DNA of 38,862 nucleotides, from the NCBI GenBank assembly GCA_022823145.1, contig JAJDXS010000052.1, positions 1-38,862 on the forward strand, written 5' to 3'. Both the position numbers and the translations under genes were made by a program. Shown piece after piece: positions 20,016 through 28,669 of the stretch. Source of the DNA: Gemmatimonadota bacterium (GTDB taxonomy: Bacteria > Gemmatimonadota > Gemmatimonadetes > Longimicrobiales > Gaopeijiaceae). Below the pieces are notes generated by a model, which saw only the letters and a program-made list of their open reading frames with translations, ran no database searches and had not been told where the DNA came from. The stretch's first letter is position 1. Each line of letters begins with the position of its first letter.

Positions 20016-21980
20016 TCAGCCCACAACCCGCCCGAAGATCCGGAAGTCCAGGGTCATGTCCATGCCCGGACCGGTCTCCAGTTCGACCTTGACCGGCTCG
20101 CTCAGCCCGCCCGGCGGCAGCCGGTCATGCGACCCCATCCTGCCCTCGAACGACCACTCGCCGCCTTCGCCGCCCACCGCGCGCAGCCGCACGGGCCCGT
20201 GCATCACCGCGTCCGACACATTCCGGAGCTGCACGTCCACCGTCGCCGTGCCACCGGCCGCGTCGTACACCACCGGCCCGGCCACCACGAGCAGCTCGCC
20301 GGTGACGTCCGTCTCCTCGCCGGCGGGGGCCGTGGGCGGGTCCGTGGCGACCTCCAAGGTTGTCGTGAACAGCTCGTCGATCCCGTTCCGGCGGCTGATC
20401 CAGAGGGGGTGGAAGGCGCCGTTGGCGTCGCCGGCGAGGCCCAGGTAATGACCGGGCTGGTTGCCGCGCGCGTTGTCGAAGGAGACCTCCAGCCGGGCGT
20501 GGCCCAGATCGCCGAAGTACTCCGCCCTGGCATTGCGGCTCTGCTCGGCCATCTGGATCGTCATGCGCTGAATCAGGTCCATCTTCGCAATCTCTTCCTC
20601 GGTCAGGTCCTTCACGTCGGGGTCGGCCGCGACATTGTGAACGCGCGCCACGGGGGCGTGCGTGGGCGGCGGGCACGACGGCGCGCTCGCCACCGGGACG
20701 TTCGCGGCGAAAGTCTCCCCGCCGTCCGACGACGACGTGAAGAACAGCTCCCAGCAACGGCGTGTCTCGTCGCGGCGCCGGTCGTACCACGCCACGCCCA
20801 CCACGCCGTCCCGGTTGACCTCCACCACGGGGAGCATGCGGTCGTCCAGCGGAGCGCCGGGCGCGGGCGGGTCGTTGTCGTTGAGCCGCATCTGGTCCGA
20901 CCAGCTGCGCCCGCCGTCGGTGGAGCGCCGGAACCAGATGTTGGAGGTGCCGCCGCTGACCTGGTCCCAGACGATGTAGATGTTGTCGCCGTGCGCCCCG
21001 CCCGTGCGGTCCCACGCCACGATCGGCAGCGTAAACGCGCTGGTCATCTCGGTCTGGGCGTAGGGCCAGGAGTGGTTGCCGACCCGGAATGCGACCTCCG
21101 GCTCGGTGAAGGTCTCGCCGCCGTCCTCCGACCGCATGGTGAAGAAGGGCATCTGGGCGTTCTTCTCGTCGGTCAGCGGGAAGAAGTACTGGTAGAAGGT
21201 GACGAGAAGCGCGCCGTCGGAGAGAACGACGGGCTCGGTGGCCACGAGCTTGCCGCCGGGAATGGTGGTGAGGAGTTTCGGCTCGCTCACCGTGTTGCCG
21301 CCGTCGTCGAGTGTATGCACGAAGAGCTGGAAGTCGTCCCGGATGAACGAGTCGCGAACGTCGTTCCACACGACGTACAGGCGTCCGCGGTTGGGGCCGT
21401 CGCTCCAGTCGGCGGCGATGCGGGCGTGGTCCGGCGGCACGGGGCTGCGCAGGCGCGCCGGGCCCGTCCAGGTGGCGCCCTCGTCGTCGGTCGACCACAC
21501 CATGATGGTGCCCTCGCGGCGCGCCGATTGGCCGAGCAGGTCACCCATCGTGTTGGCGCCGATGTAGCAGTACAGGATCCACATCCTGCCGTCGGGGCCG
21601 GGCACCACCATCGGATCGAAGGCGCCGGGCTCGTCGCCGGGCAGGGTGATCGGCTCCCAGGCCACGCCGCCGTTGCGGCTCAGAAACGCCGCGTTGCTGC
21701 GCGTGGCCAGGGTCAGGGCCATAGACGGATCCGGGAAGCTCAGGCCTCCCGTCTGGGTCACCGCGATCAGGAAATCGGCGTTGTCCGGACTGGCGGCGAT
21801 CCAGGGCTCGTTGAACTGGCCGGGCCCGACGCGCAGGTTGGGGCCGACCACGACTTCGGCGGTCTGGGCCTCGGCGGCCGCGGCAGCGGTGATTGCTGTT
21901 GCGGCCGCGCCGGCCGCGCAGGTCAGGAGGAGCGGAAGTGTTGCCGGAATGTGGCGAAGGGGTGCTGGCATCGTTCTCAT
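20016..21980 (-). CDS. Exported sialidase-like BNR-repeat protein
   Basis: 654 residues from the ATG at 21978-21980 with an AGGAG site upstream. An N-terminal signal peptide ends at AAEAQ. The protein then forms a beta-propeller with several Asp-box/BNR turns: STDDEGATW, SEDGGETF, STDGGRSW and SSDGGETF. A C-terminal beta domain (residues about 545-654) holds TATVDVQLRNVSDAV. BNR propellers include sialidases and many non-catalytic carbohydrate-binding or photosystem assembly proteins. I did not identify the sialidase arginine triad or tyrosine, so catalytic activity is unproven. A role at the cell surface or periplasm is likely. It is divergent from the sarcosine oxidase operon, 107 nt apart. 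Confidence 0.78.
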   Translation of the reverse strand: MRTMPAPLRHIPATLPLLLTCAAGAAATAITAAAAAEAQTAEVVVGPNLRVGPGQFNEPWIAASPDNADFLIAVTQTGGLSFPDPSMALTLATRSNAAFLSRNGGVAWEPITLPGDEPGAFDPMVVPGPDGRMWILYCYIGANTMGDLLGQSARREGTIMVWSTDDEGATWTGPARLRSPVPPDHARIAADWSDGPNRGRLYVVWNDVRDSFIRDDFQLFVHTLDDGGNTVSEPKLLTTIPGGKLVATEPVVLSDGALLVTFYQYFFPLTDEKNAQMPFFTMRSEDGGETFTEPEVAFRVGNHSWPYAQTEMTSAFTLPIVAWDRTGGAHGDNIYIVWDQVSGGTSNIWFRRSTDGGRSWSDQMRLNDNDPPAPGAPLDDRMLPVVEVNRDGVVGVAWYDRRRDETRRCWELFFTSSSDGGETFAANVPVASAPSCPPPTHAPVARVHNVAADPDVKDLTEEEIAKMDLIQRMTIQMAEQSRNARAEYFGDLGHARLEVSFDNARGNQPGHYLGLAGDANGAFHPLWISRRNGIDELFTTTLEVATDPPTAPAGEETDVTGELLVVAGPVVYDAAGGTATVDVQLRNVSDAVMHGPVRLRAVGGEGGEWSFEGRMGSHDRLPPGGLSEPVKVELETGPGMDMTLDFRIFGRVVG

Positions 21981-22087
21981 TGTGGCCCGGCTCCTGATTA
22001 CTGCATGTTTGCTGGCGGCGGCGTGTTCCCGTTGACCATGGGGGCACGCACGAACCGGGACAAGATCGACAACCGGGACTGGAGAGA

Positions 22088-23395
22088 ATGCAGCGAGACT
22101 ACGACGCGATCATCATCGGCGCGGGCGTCATCGGCACTGCCACCGGCTTCGAGCTCGCCAGGCGCGGCTACCGCACGCTCAACGTGGACAAGCAGCCGAC
22201 CGCCGGCTCCGGCTCGACGTGCAACACCTGCGCGATCATCCGCCTCCACTACTCCACCCCCGATGGCTGCGCAATGGCCAGAGAGAGCTACTTCTACTGG
22301 CTCGACTGGGGCCGCTACCTGGGCGTGCCCGACGAAATGGGGCTCGCGCAGTACGTCAACACCGGGTGTCTGGTCATCAAGAACGACCGCAACAGGAACC
22401 TCGTGAACGTCATGGCCGCGCTCGACGAGCTGCACGTCGCCTACGAGGATCTCACGGCGGACGGGGTCGGCGCGCGCTTTCCCTGGATCGACACCCGCAC
22501 CTACGGTCCCCCCGTCACCACCGACGACGACCGCTTCGGCGAGCCCACCGGCGGGCACATCCGCGGCGCCGTCTACATCCCCGAGTCGGGCTACATCGAC
22601 GATCCCACCCTCGCGTGCCACAACCTGCAGCGGGCGAACGAGGCGCATGGCGGCGAGTATCGTTTCAACGCGGAAGTTGTGGAGGTGCTCAAGAGCGGCG
22701 GTCGCGTCGCGGGGATTCGCCTAGCCGACGGCACCCGCATCCGCGCGCCGGTGGTGGTAAACGTGGGCGGACCCCACTCGGCGATCATCAACGGAATGGC
22801 CGGCGTTCTCGACGGCATGAGCATCAACACCCGTGCCCTCAAGCAGGAGGTCTGCTACGTCCCGGCCCCCGCCGGCATGGACTACCACCAGCTCGCGCCG
22901 CTCATCTCGGACGGCGACATCGGGTGCTACTCGCGGCCCACCACCGGCAACCACATCCTGATCGGCTCCGAGGATCCGCCCTGCGACGTGCTCGAGTGGG
23001 TCGACGACCCCGACGACTACAACACCAACTTCACCCACCAGTGGGAGACGCAGGTGATGCGCGAGGCCCAGCGGCTGAAGGGCCTGGGCATTCCCGGGCA
23101 GACGGGCGGGCTGGTCGACCTGTATGACGTGTCCGACGACTGGATCCCCATCTACGACAAGTCCGACCTCCCCGGCTTCTACATGGCCGTCGGCACCTCG
23201 GGGAACCAGTTCAAGAACGCGCCCGTGGCGGGCAAGCTCATGGCCGAGCTGATCGAACAGGTGGAGGGCGGCCGCGACCACGATGTCGACCCGGTGACCA
23301 TGCCGCTCACGTACACCCGCAGGACCTGCGACATCGGCTTCTTCAGCCGGAGGCGGTCGCTGAACCCGGACTCCTCGTATTCGGTCATCGGTTGA
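22088..23395 (+). CDS. FAD-dependent amine oxidoreductase (DAO family), first gene of the sarcosine oxidase operon
   Basis: 435 residues from the ATG at 22088 with GGAGAGA directly upstream. The dinucleotide-binding motif IIIGAGVIGTATG (8-20) and the C-terminal FYMAVGTSGNQFKNAPVAGK are typical of glycine/sarcosine oxidase-like DAO proteins. Unlike soxB next door it has no R-H-D motif for covalent FMN (the corresponding stretch reads SGYIDDPTL), so it is not a second SoxB beta subunit. It overlaps soxB by 4 nt (TTGA), and the whole group is one transcription unit. A plausible job is oxidising a related N-methyl amine, such as dimethylglycine or an N-methylated amino acid, feeding the SoxBDAG complex; that is inference. 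Confidence 0.85.
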   Translation: MQRDYDAIIIGAGVIGTATGFELARRGYRTLNVDKQPTAGSGSTCNTCAIIRLHYSTPDGCAMARESYFYWLDWGRYLGVPDEMGLAQYVNTGCLVIKNDRNRNLVNVMAALDELHVAYEDLTADGVGARFPWIDTRTYGPPVTTDDDRFGEPTGGHIRGAVYIPESGYIDDPTLACHNLQRANEAHGGEYRFNAEVVEVLKSGGRVAGIRLADGTRIRAPVVVNVGGPHSAIINGMAGVLDGMSINTRALKQEVCYVPAPAGMDYHQLAPLISDGDIGCYSRPTTGNHILIGSEDPPCDVLEWVDDPDDYNTNFTHQWETQVMREAQRLKGLGIPGQTGGLVDLYDVSDDWIPIYDKSDLPGFYMAVGTSGNQFKNAPVAGKLMAELIEQVEGGRDHDVDPVTMPLTYTRRTCDIGFFSRRRSLNPDSSYSVIG

Positions 23396-24630
23396 CCGTC
23401 AAACCGAGCTTCAACTGGCTGCGGCTCCGGCGCCTCTGGCGTCCCGCTCCGGTCAGGCGCCACTACGACGTCGTCATCATAGGCGGCGGCATCCACGGAC
23501 TCGCGACCGCCTACTACCTCGCGCGCACCCACGGTATCCGCGACGTCGCCCTCCTGGAGTCGCACTACATCGGCTTCGGCGGGTCGGGGCGCAACACCGC
23601 GATCGTGCGCGCCAATCAACGCACCGCCGAGAACGTGCGCCTCTACGACGAGGGGCTGAAGCTGTGGCGCACCCTGACCGACGAGCTCGACTTCAACCTC
23701 ATGTTCTTCAACTGCGGGACCCTCAACCTGGGGCACAGCGAGGCCGCGGTGAACGCGTTCCGCATGGCGGCGAGCACCCACAACCATCTCGGCGTGAAGT
23801 CGGAGCTGCTCGACCCGCAGCAGTGCGCCGAACTCATCCCGGGCCTCGACATCTCCGACCGCCTCGCCTTCCCGATCCACGCGGGACTGTACCACCCCCC
23901 CGGGGGGGTAGTGCGCCACGACGCAGTGGTCTGGGGGCTGGCCAAGGGGGCGGCCGCGCACGGCGTGCACATCCACCAGGGCTGTGAAGTCCAGGGGATC
24001 GATACGGACGGCAGCCGTGTCACCGGCGTTCGCACGAGCCTGGGGACCATTCGCTGCAACCGCCTCGGGATCATGGCGGGGGGCTACGGCGCGGCCGTGG
24101 CCGCCATGCTGGGGATCGAGCTGCCCATCCACCCCCTCACCATCCAGGCGATGGTCACCCATCCCCTGAAACCCTTCCTGCACCACGTCTTCAGCTCCGG
24201 CGCGTACCACGTCTACGCCAACCAGACGCTGAAGGGCGAAATCGCGACCGGCGCGCACATGGATCCGCAGGTCAACTACACCAACGACGCCACCGCGTAC
24301 TACCTGAAGCACCAGGCCGAGGCGCTCGTCGAACTGATGCCCGCGCTGCGCGGCGTGCGGTTCATGCGCATCTGGGCGGGTCTCGCCGACATGACACCGG
24401 ACATGGCGCCGATCATGGAGGGTCACCTGGGCTACGACCACCTCTATCTCGACGCCGGCTGGGGCTACTTCGGCTTCAAGTCGGGACCGGTCGCGGGCAA
24501 GTACATGGCGGATTACATGGCCACTGGCGAGCGGCCGGAGATGCTGAAGGCGTTTCAGCTGAAACGTTTCCTGGAGGGTCGCTACTCGGGCGAGACGGCG
24601 GCGGTCATGAAGTACGGGCACTGGGACTGA
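23392..24630 (+). CDS. soxB: Heterotetrameric sarcosine oxidase beta subunit
   Basis: 412 residues from a TTG at 23392 that overlaps the previous stop (TTGA). Rossmann motif VVIIGGGIHGLATA is at 27-40. PGGVVRHDAV places H176 at the position of the histidine that holds FMN covalently in SoxB. The C-terminal GYFGFKSGPVAGKYMADYM matches the FAD-binding end of the family. It oxidises the N-methyl group of sarcosine, passing the methylene to the alpha subunit and electrons through FAD/FMN to oxygen. An unusual run of seven C then seven G (23895-23908) encodes the PPGG just before H176. The next gene, soxD, starts 13 nt after its stop. Confidence 0.93.
   Translation: MTVKPSFNWLRLRRLWRPAPVRRHYDVVIIGGGIHGLATAYYLARTHGIRDVALLESHYIGFGGSGRNTAIVRANQRTAENVRLYDEGLKLWRTLTDELDFNLMFFNCGTLNLGHSEAAVNAFRMAASTHNHLGVKSELLDPQQCAELIPGLDISDRLAFPIHAGLYHPPGGVVRHDAVVWGLAKGAAAHGVHIHQGCEVQGIDTDGSRVTGVRTSLGTIRCNRLGIMAGGYGAAVAAMLGIELPIHPLTIQAMVTHPLKPFLHHVFSSGAYHVYANQTLKGEIATGAHMDPQVNYTNDATAYYLKHQAEALVELMPALRGVRFMRIWAGLADMTPDMAPIMEGHLGYDHLYLDAGWGYFGFKSGPVAGKYMADYMATGERPEMLKAFQLKRFLEGRYSGETAAVMKYGHWD
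24550..24567. repeat. 18-bp repeat with 16-bp perfect palindrome, copy 1 (inside soxB)
   Basis: GCGTTTCAGCTGAAACGT contains the perfect palindrome CGTTTCAGCTGAAACG. It encodes part of KAFQLKRF near the SoxB C-terminus. The same 18 bases recur at 28516-28533 in a different reading frame, so protein similarity does not explain the repeat. Confidence 0.9.
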
Positions 24631-24643
24631 GGGACGAGTCGCC

Positions 24644-24913
24644 ATGACCTTCCGCCTGACCTGCCCCGTCTGCGGCAAGCGCGACGTCTACGAGTTCACC
24701 TTCGGGGGACAGGAGCGGGGCCCAAGGCCGGAGCAGGACGAGCTGAGCGCGGAGGAGCACTTCCGCTGGACGCAGTTCCGGATGATCCCGTGCGGGGCGC
24801 AGGCACCGCCGCAGGAGGAGTGGTGGTATCACGCCCAGGGATGCGGCGTGTGGTTCACGACCAGGCGGGATCCGGGGACGAACCTCGAGGTGGTGGGCGA
24901 TGGCGATGAATGA
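24644..24913 (+). CDS. soxD: Sarcosine oxidase delta subunit (zinc-binding)
   Basis: 89 residues from the ATG at 24644. The four zinc ligands known from the family are in place: C7 and C10 (CPVCG) and H63 and C67 (HAQGC). EEWWYHAQGCGVWFTTRRD is the family signature. SoxD is a small structural subunit holding the heterotetramer together. It overlaps soxA by 14 nt, so translation is coupled. Confidence 0.94.
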   Translation: MTFRLTCPVCGKRDVYEFTFGGQERGPRPEQDELSAEEHFRWTQFRMIPCGAQAPPQEEWWYHAQGCGVWFTTRRDPGTNLEVVGDGDE

Positions 24914-27866
24914 AGCGCCCTCGGCCGAGGGCAGCCCACCGCCCGGCCGCCTGCCGCCCGGCCCAACCTGCCGCGTCGACTTCCGCAGGCCGCTCGACTT
25001 CACCTTCCTCGGCCGGGGCGTCCGCGGATTCTCGGGAGACACGGTGGCTTCGGCTCTATTCGCCGCCGGTGTGCGGACCTTCGGGCGAAGCCTCAAGTAC
25101 CACCGGCCGCGTGGCCTGTACAGCATGGAGGGCGAGTCGTCGAACACCTTCATGGCGATCGACGGGGTGCCGAACGAGTGCGCCGAGACGACCGCGTTGC
25201 GCGCCGGGATGTCGGTTCGCGCCCAGAACGTGCGAGGCGATCCACGCACCGACTTCTTCGGCCTCATCGACCCCTTTGACCGGCTGATGCCGGCGGGTTT
25301 CTACTACCGGCTCTTCCACCGCCCCTACGGCTTTTGGCCCCTCTTCCAGGACGGGCTGAGGCGGATGGCGGGGACCGGTGTGCTCGATCAGCGACGGGAC
25401 CACAACCGGGACGGGCCACGCGCCGAGCGCTACATGAACGCGGAGGTTGCGATTGTCGGCGGCGGCGCGGCGGGCATGTCTGCGGCGCTGGCTGCGGCCG
25501 AGAGCGGGCTCAGGGTCTGCCTGTTCGAGCGGCGGCCGTGGCTGGGAGGACACCTGGCGTGGCGGGTGCGCGAGTTCGAGGGCCAACCGCTGTACCGGCG
25601 TGCCAGGGCGCTGGCCCGGCGGCTGCGCGCGGCGGAGAATGTGAAAGTCTTCACAAACTCGCCGGTCACCGGCGTGTGGGGCGAGAACCTCGTGACCGGC
25701 TTCACAATCGGCACCGAGACCGACCCGTTCCTGGAGTGCCACTGGGAGTGCCGTGCGAAGACCGTCGTCGTCGCCGCGGGGTGCATGGACCGCCCGCTCG
25801 TCTTCAATCACAACGATCGCCCCGGCGTGATTCAGGCGGGCGCGGCCTGGCGGCTGGCGCGCACCCATGCGGTCAGGCCGGGATGGGCGGCGGTATTCAG
25901 CGTCGGCGACGACCTGAGTCTGGAGGCGGCGGTGGACCTGGCGGATCTCGGGGTGGAGGTGCGGGGGGTGGCCGACGCGCGCGAAGCCGGGCGGCAGGAT
26001 GCCGCGGTGGTCGGCGCGCTCGAGGAGCGGGGCATCCCCCTGCTGCCCGGATGGGCAGTCTCGCGGGCGATGGGCCGCCGGCGGGTCAGGGGGTGCGAAC
26101 TCCGCCCGCTCGACGGCGGTGGCTCCAGTCACTTTCAGTGTGACCTGCTTGTCGCGAACGGGGGAATGCAGCCCCGCATCGGAGTCCTCGCCACGGCCAA
26201 GGCCAGGCTCTCGTACTGCGCCCATACCCACACCTACCAGCCCGCCGAACTGCCCTCGGGCGTCGTCGCGGCCGGCAGCATGACCGGCCTCCGGGATCCG
26301 CGATCCATCGAGACGTCGGGGAGGCTCGCCGGGTATCGTGCCGCGGGCCTGGCCGACGCAGCCGACACCGCCCGGTGCGACGCCGACGCCCTCCCCGGCC
26401 CGGTCGCCGGCTGCGACATTCGCCATGGTCCCGAGATCGGCCGCGGCGCCAAGGCCTTCGTGGACCTCGACGAGGACGGCACCTGGAAGAACGTCAAGGA
26501 ATCCGCCGCGCAGGGCTTCGACGTGCCCGAACTCGCCAAGCGCTTCGGCGGATTCGGCCTCGGGCCCGGCCAGTACCGCGTCACCGGACAGAACCTGGCC
26601 ATGATCATGGCCGACCTGAGGGGCGATCCCGTCGAATCCGCCACCCCGACCACGGTCAGACCCCCACTCGCCCCACCCAGCCTCGCCACGCTCGCTGGCC
26701 CCGGACACGACGTGCACAAGCGCACCCCGCTGCACGCCGAGCAGACCGCCCGAGGCGCCGTTTTCCGCCGCGCCGGTCCCTGGCAGCGCGCCCGCTACTT
26801 CAGCGACGACGTGACCTGCCGCGCCGAGATCCGCAGCGTCCGCAACAACGTGGGCATCCTCGACAGCTCGCCGCTCGGCAAGTTCCGCATCTTCGGCCCC
26901 GACGCCCTGAACGCCCTCCAGCGCGTCTACATCTCCGACATGCGCAAGACCCGCCCCGGCCGCTGCAAGTACTCGGCGATGTGCAACGACATGGGCCACC
27001 TCATCGACGACGGGGTCGTCGTCAGGGAAGGCGAGAACGACTACTACTTCACCACCAGCTCGGGCCGCGCGGGCGCCACCGTCGAGTGGTTCCGCTTCCA
27101 CACCCGGCACGACGGCTGGGACTACAACCTCGTCAATCTCACCGACGTGCTGGGCTCGCTGAACATCGCCGGCCCCAACGCGCGCAAGGTGCTCCAGCGC
27201 GTCACGACGGACGACGTCACGAACGAGGCGTTCCCGTACATGGCGTGCAGGCCCATCACAGTGGGCGAAGGCGTCCGGGCCCGCTGCCTTCGGCTGGGCT
27301 TCGTGGGCGAACTGTCCTACGAGCTGCATGTCCCATCCAGCTATTCGCGCTACCTGTGGGACCTGCTCATGGAAGCCGGTGCCGACCTCGGGATTCAGCC
27401 GTTCGGCCTCGAGGCCCAGTACTGCCTGCGCGCCGAGAAGGGCCACATCATCATCGGGGCCGAATCGGAGGCGCGGGTCACGCTCACCGACATCGGGATG
27501 GGCTGGATGTGGGACCGCAAGGACACCGAGTCGAAGAAGGTCGGTGCGCCCGCGCTGCGCGCCTGCGAGAAGCAGCCGGGCCGCATGAAGCTGGTGGGAT
27601 TCCGGGTCGATGAAGGGCAGGGATCTCCCCGCGACGGCGCGCTGGTCGTCGACGGCGCCGAGATCGTGGGCTACGTGTGCACCACGCGCCGCAGCGAGGC
27701 GCTCGGCTGGCAGTACGGGATGGCGCTCGTGCGCGACGGACACGCCGCGAAGGGGGCGACGTTATCCCTCCAGGAAGAGCATAAGCCGGGGAAGAGGACG
27801 ACGTTTTCCGCCACGGCGATATCGCCGCACTTCTATGACCCCAGCGGCACAAGGTTGCGTGCATGA
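24900..27866 (+). CDS. soxA: Sarcosine oxidase alpha subunit
   Basis: 988 residues, the usual SoxA length. Domains in order: a ferredoxin-like N-terminus (about 25-110, with RSLKYHRPRGLY) that lacks Fe-S cysteines, as in other SoxA; an NAD/FAD-binding Rossmann domain starting AIVGGGAAGMSAAL (184-197); a middle domain with CMDRPLVFNHNDRPG; and a C-terminal GCV_T/aminomethyltransferase-like half from about residue 600 that binds tetrahydrofolate (VRNNVGILDSSPLGKF, GLEAQYCLRAEKGHIIIG). It transfers the methylene group from sarcosine to tetrahydrofolate, giving 5,10-methylene-THF. The start ATG at 24900 lies within soxD; an ATG at 24906 is an alternative. The stop overlaps soxG by 4 nt (ATGA). 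Confidence 0.94.
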   Translation: MAMNEAPSAEGSPPPGRLPPGPTCRVDFRRPLDFTFLGRGVRGFSGDTVASALFAAGVRTFGRSLKYHRPRGLYSMEGESSNTFMAIDGVPNECAETTALRAGMSVRAQNVRGDPRTDFFGLIDPFDRLMPAGFYYRLFHRPYGFWPLFQDGLRRMAGTGVLDQRRDHNRDGPRAERYMNAEVAIVGGGAAGMSAALAAAESGLRVCLFERRPWLGGHLAWRVREFEGQPLYRRARALARRLRAAENVKVFTNSPVTGVWGENLVTGFTIGTETDPFLECHWECRAKTVVVAAGCMDRPLVFNHNDRPGVIQAGAAWRLARTHAVRPGWAAVFSVGDDLSLEAAVDLADLGVEVRGVADAREAGRQDAAVVGALEERGIPLLPGWAVSRAMGRRRVRGCELRPLDGGGSSHFQCDLLVANGGMQPRIGVLATAKARLSYCAHTHTYQPAELPSGVVAAGSMTGLRDPRSIETSGRLAGYRAAGLADAADTARCDADALPGPVAGCDIRHGPEIGRGAKAFVDLDEDGTWKNVKESAAQGFDVPELAKRFGGFGLGPGQYRVTGQNLAMIMADLRGDPVESATPTTVRPPLAPPSLATLAGPGHDVHKRTPLHAEQTARGAVFRRAGPWQRARYFSDDVTCRAEIRSVRNNVGILDSSPLGKFRIFGPDALNALQRVYISDMRKTRPGRCKYSAMCNDMGHLIDDGVVVREGENDYYFTTSSGRAGATVEWFRFHTRHDGWDYNLVNLTDVLGSLNIAGPNARKVLQRVTTDDVTNEAFPYMACRPITVGEGVRARCLRLGFVGELSYELHVPSSYSRYLWDLLMEAGADLGIQPFGLEAQYCLRAEKGHIIIGAESEARVTLTDIGMGWMWDRKDTESKKVGAPALRACEKQPGRMKLVGFRVDEGQGSPRDGALVVDGAEIVGYVCTTRRSEALGWQYGMALVRDGHAAKGATLSLQEEHKPGKRTTFSATAISPHFYDPSGTRLRA

Positions 27867-28528
27867 GGACCGAGACGACCGCACGGCCCCGACCCGCCTT
27901 CCGTCGCTCCCCGGTGTCCTTCGGCGCGCGTCCCGCGGCCACCGAATCGCGCGACGGCTGGACCGTGATCCTGCGCTACGACGGTGAGGGCGACCACCCG
28001 GGCCCGTTCCTCGTCGACCTGTCCCACCGCCCCCGCTGGGACTACCAGGACAGCCGCGTCGCGACCCATCGGCCCATGGGACTGCCCGTTCCGGAGCGCT
28101 TCGGCGGGGTCGGCGTGCACGGCCCCCTCGTCATCAACCGAATGAACCGCACCCAGGTCGCGATCTGGCACCTCGGCGACGAGCCGCCGCCGTCGACGCC
28201 GCCCGAGCCCGGCTTCACCGACACCGGCGACGGCCACTGCATGCTCGCGTTCGTTGGCGCGGGCGTCCCGGAGGTTCTGGAGCACCTCACCGCGCTCGAC
28301 CTCTTCGACCCCGCCCGCTCCACCCCCTTCCTCACCCAGGGACCCATCCTGCACGTCCCCTGCCAGGTGGTCACCCTCGCGACCGACCTCGTGGTGATGA
28401 CCCTCGCGCGCGGCTATGGAGAGACCTTTGCCGAGGCGTCGCTGGAGTCGGGCGGGATCGCGGGGCTGCGAGCGGGAGGTGAGAGGGTGTTCAGTCAGGC
28501 GTTTTCGCGGGCGAAGCGTTTCAGCTGA
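27863..28528 (+). CDS. soxG: Sarcosine oxidase gamma subunit-like protein
   Basis: 221 residues from the ATG at 27863, overlapping the soxA stop as ATGA. Position as the last gene after soxA and features such as GHCMLAFVGAGVPEVLEHLTALDL fit the divergent SoxG/GcvT-fold gamma subunit, which completes the heterotetramer. The family is poorly conserved, so the call leans on context. The last codons lie in an 18-bp sequence also found in soxB. Confidence 0.82.
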   Translation: MRTETTARPRPAFRRSPVSFGARPAATESRDGWTVILRYDGEGDHPGPFLVDLSHRPRWDYQDSRVATHRPMGLPVPERFGGVGVHGPLVINRMNRTQVAIWHLGDEPPPSTPPEPGFTDTGDGHCMLAFVGAGVPEVLEHLTALDLFDPARSTPFLTQGPILHVPCQVVTLATDLVVMTLARGYGETFAEASLESGGIAGLRAGGERVFSQAFSRAKRFS

Positions 28529-28533
28529 AACGT
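28516..28533. repeat. 18-bp repeat with 16-bp perfect palindrome, copy 2 (over soxG stop)
   Basis: Identical to 24550-24567. It spans the soxG stop codon (AAGCGTTTCAGCTGA), with the second half in the intergenic region. It could be a protein-binding site or a terminator-like hairpin at the operon end, but no T-run follows. Its function is unknown. Confidence 0.9.
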
Positions 28534-28669
28534 CGATCTTGTCGATCCGATTCGACGGGACAGGCCCAAGGGTTTTGGTTTAGTTAACTAATATGTTTAG
28601 TATTGATCAGAATCTCGGCGCCCGAACCACCGAGCGCTCGGGCAGGCGCGGGCCCGATCGCCGACCACC
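28534..28669. promoter_or_regulatory. AT-rich convergent intergenic region with TTAGTTAACTAA palindrome
   Basis: Between convergent soxG and the S9 peptidase lies a short AT-rich island, unusual for this window. It contains the perfect 12-bp palindrome TTAGTTAACTAA at 28580-28591 and two TTTAGT direct copies about 16 bp apart. Such palindromes resemble binding sites of small dimeric repressors, yet no gene starts nearby, so it may be a relic of a lost regulator gene or a recombination site. No strong terminator could be picked for either flanking gene. Confidence 0.4.

Noticed and set aside
20016..21980. True sialidase call
   Set aside because: Asp-box repeats are present, but the catalytic arginines and tyrosine were not identified, so only sialidase-like BNR protein is supported.
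28516..28660. Rho-independent terminator at the end of the sox operon
   Set aside because: The palindrome over the soxG stop can form a hairpin, but no T-run follows on either strand.
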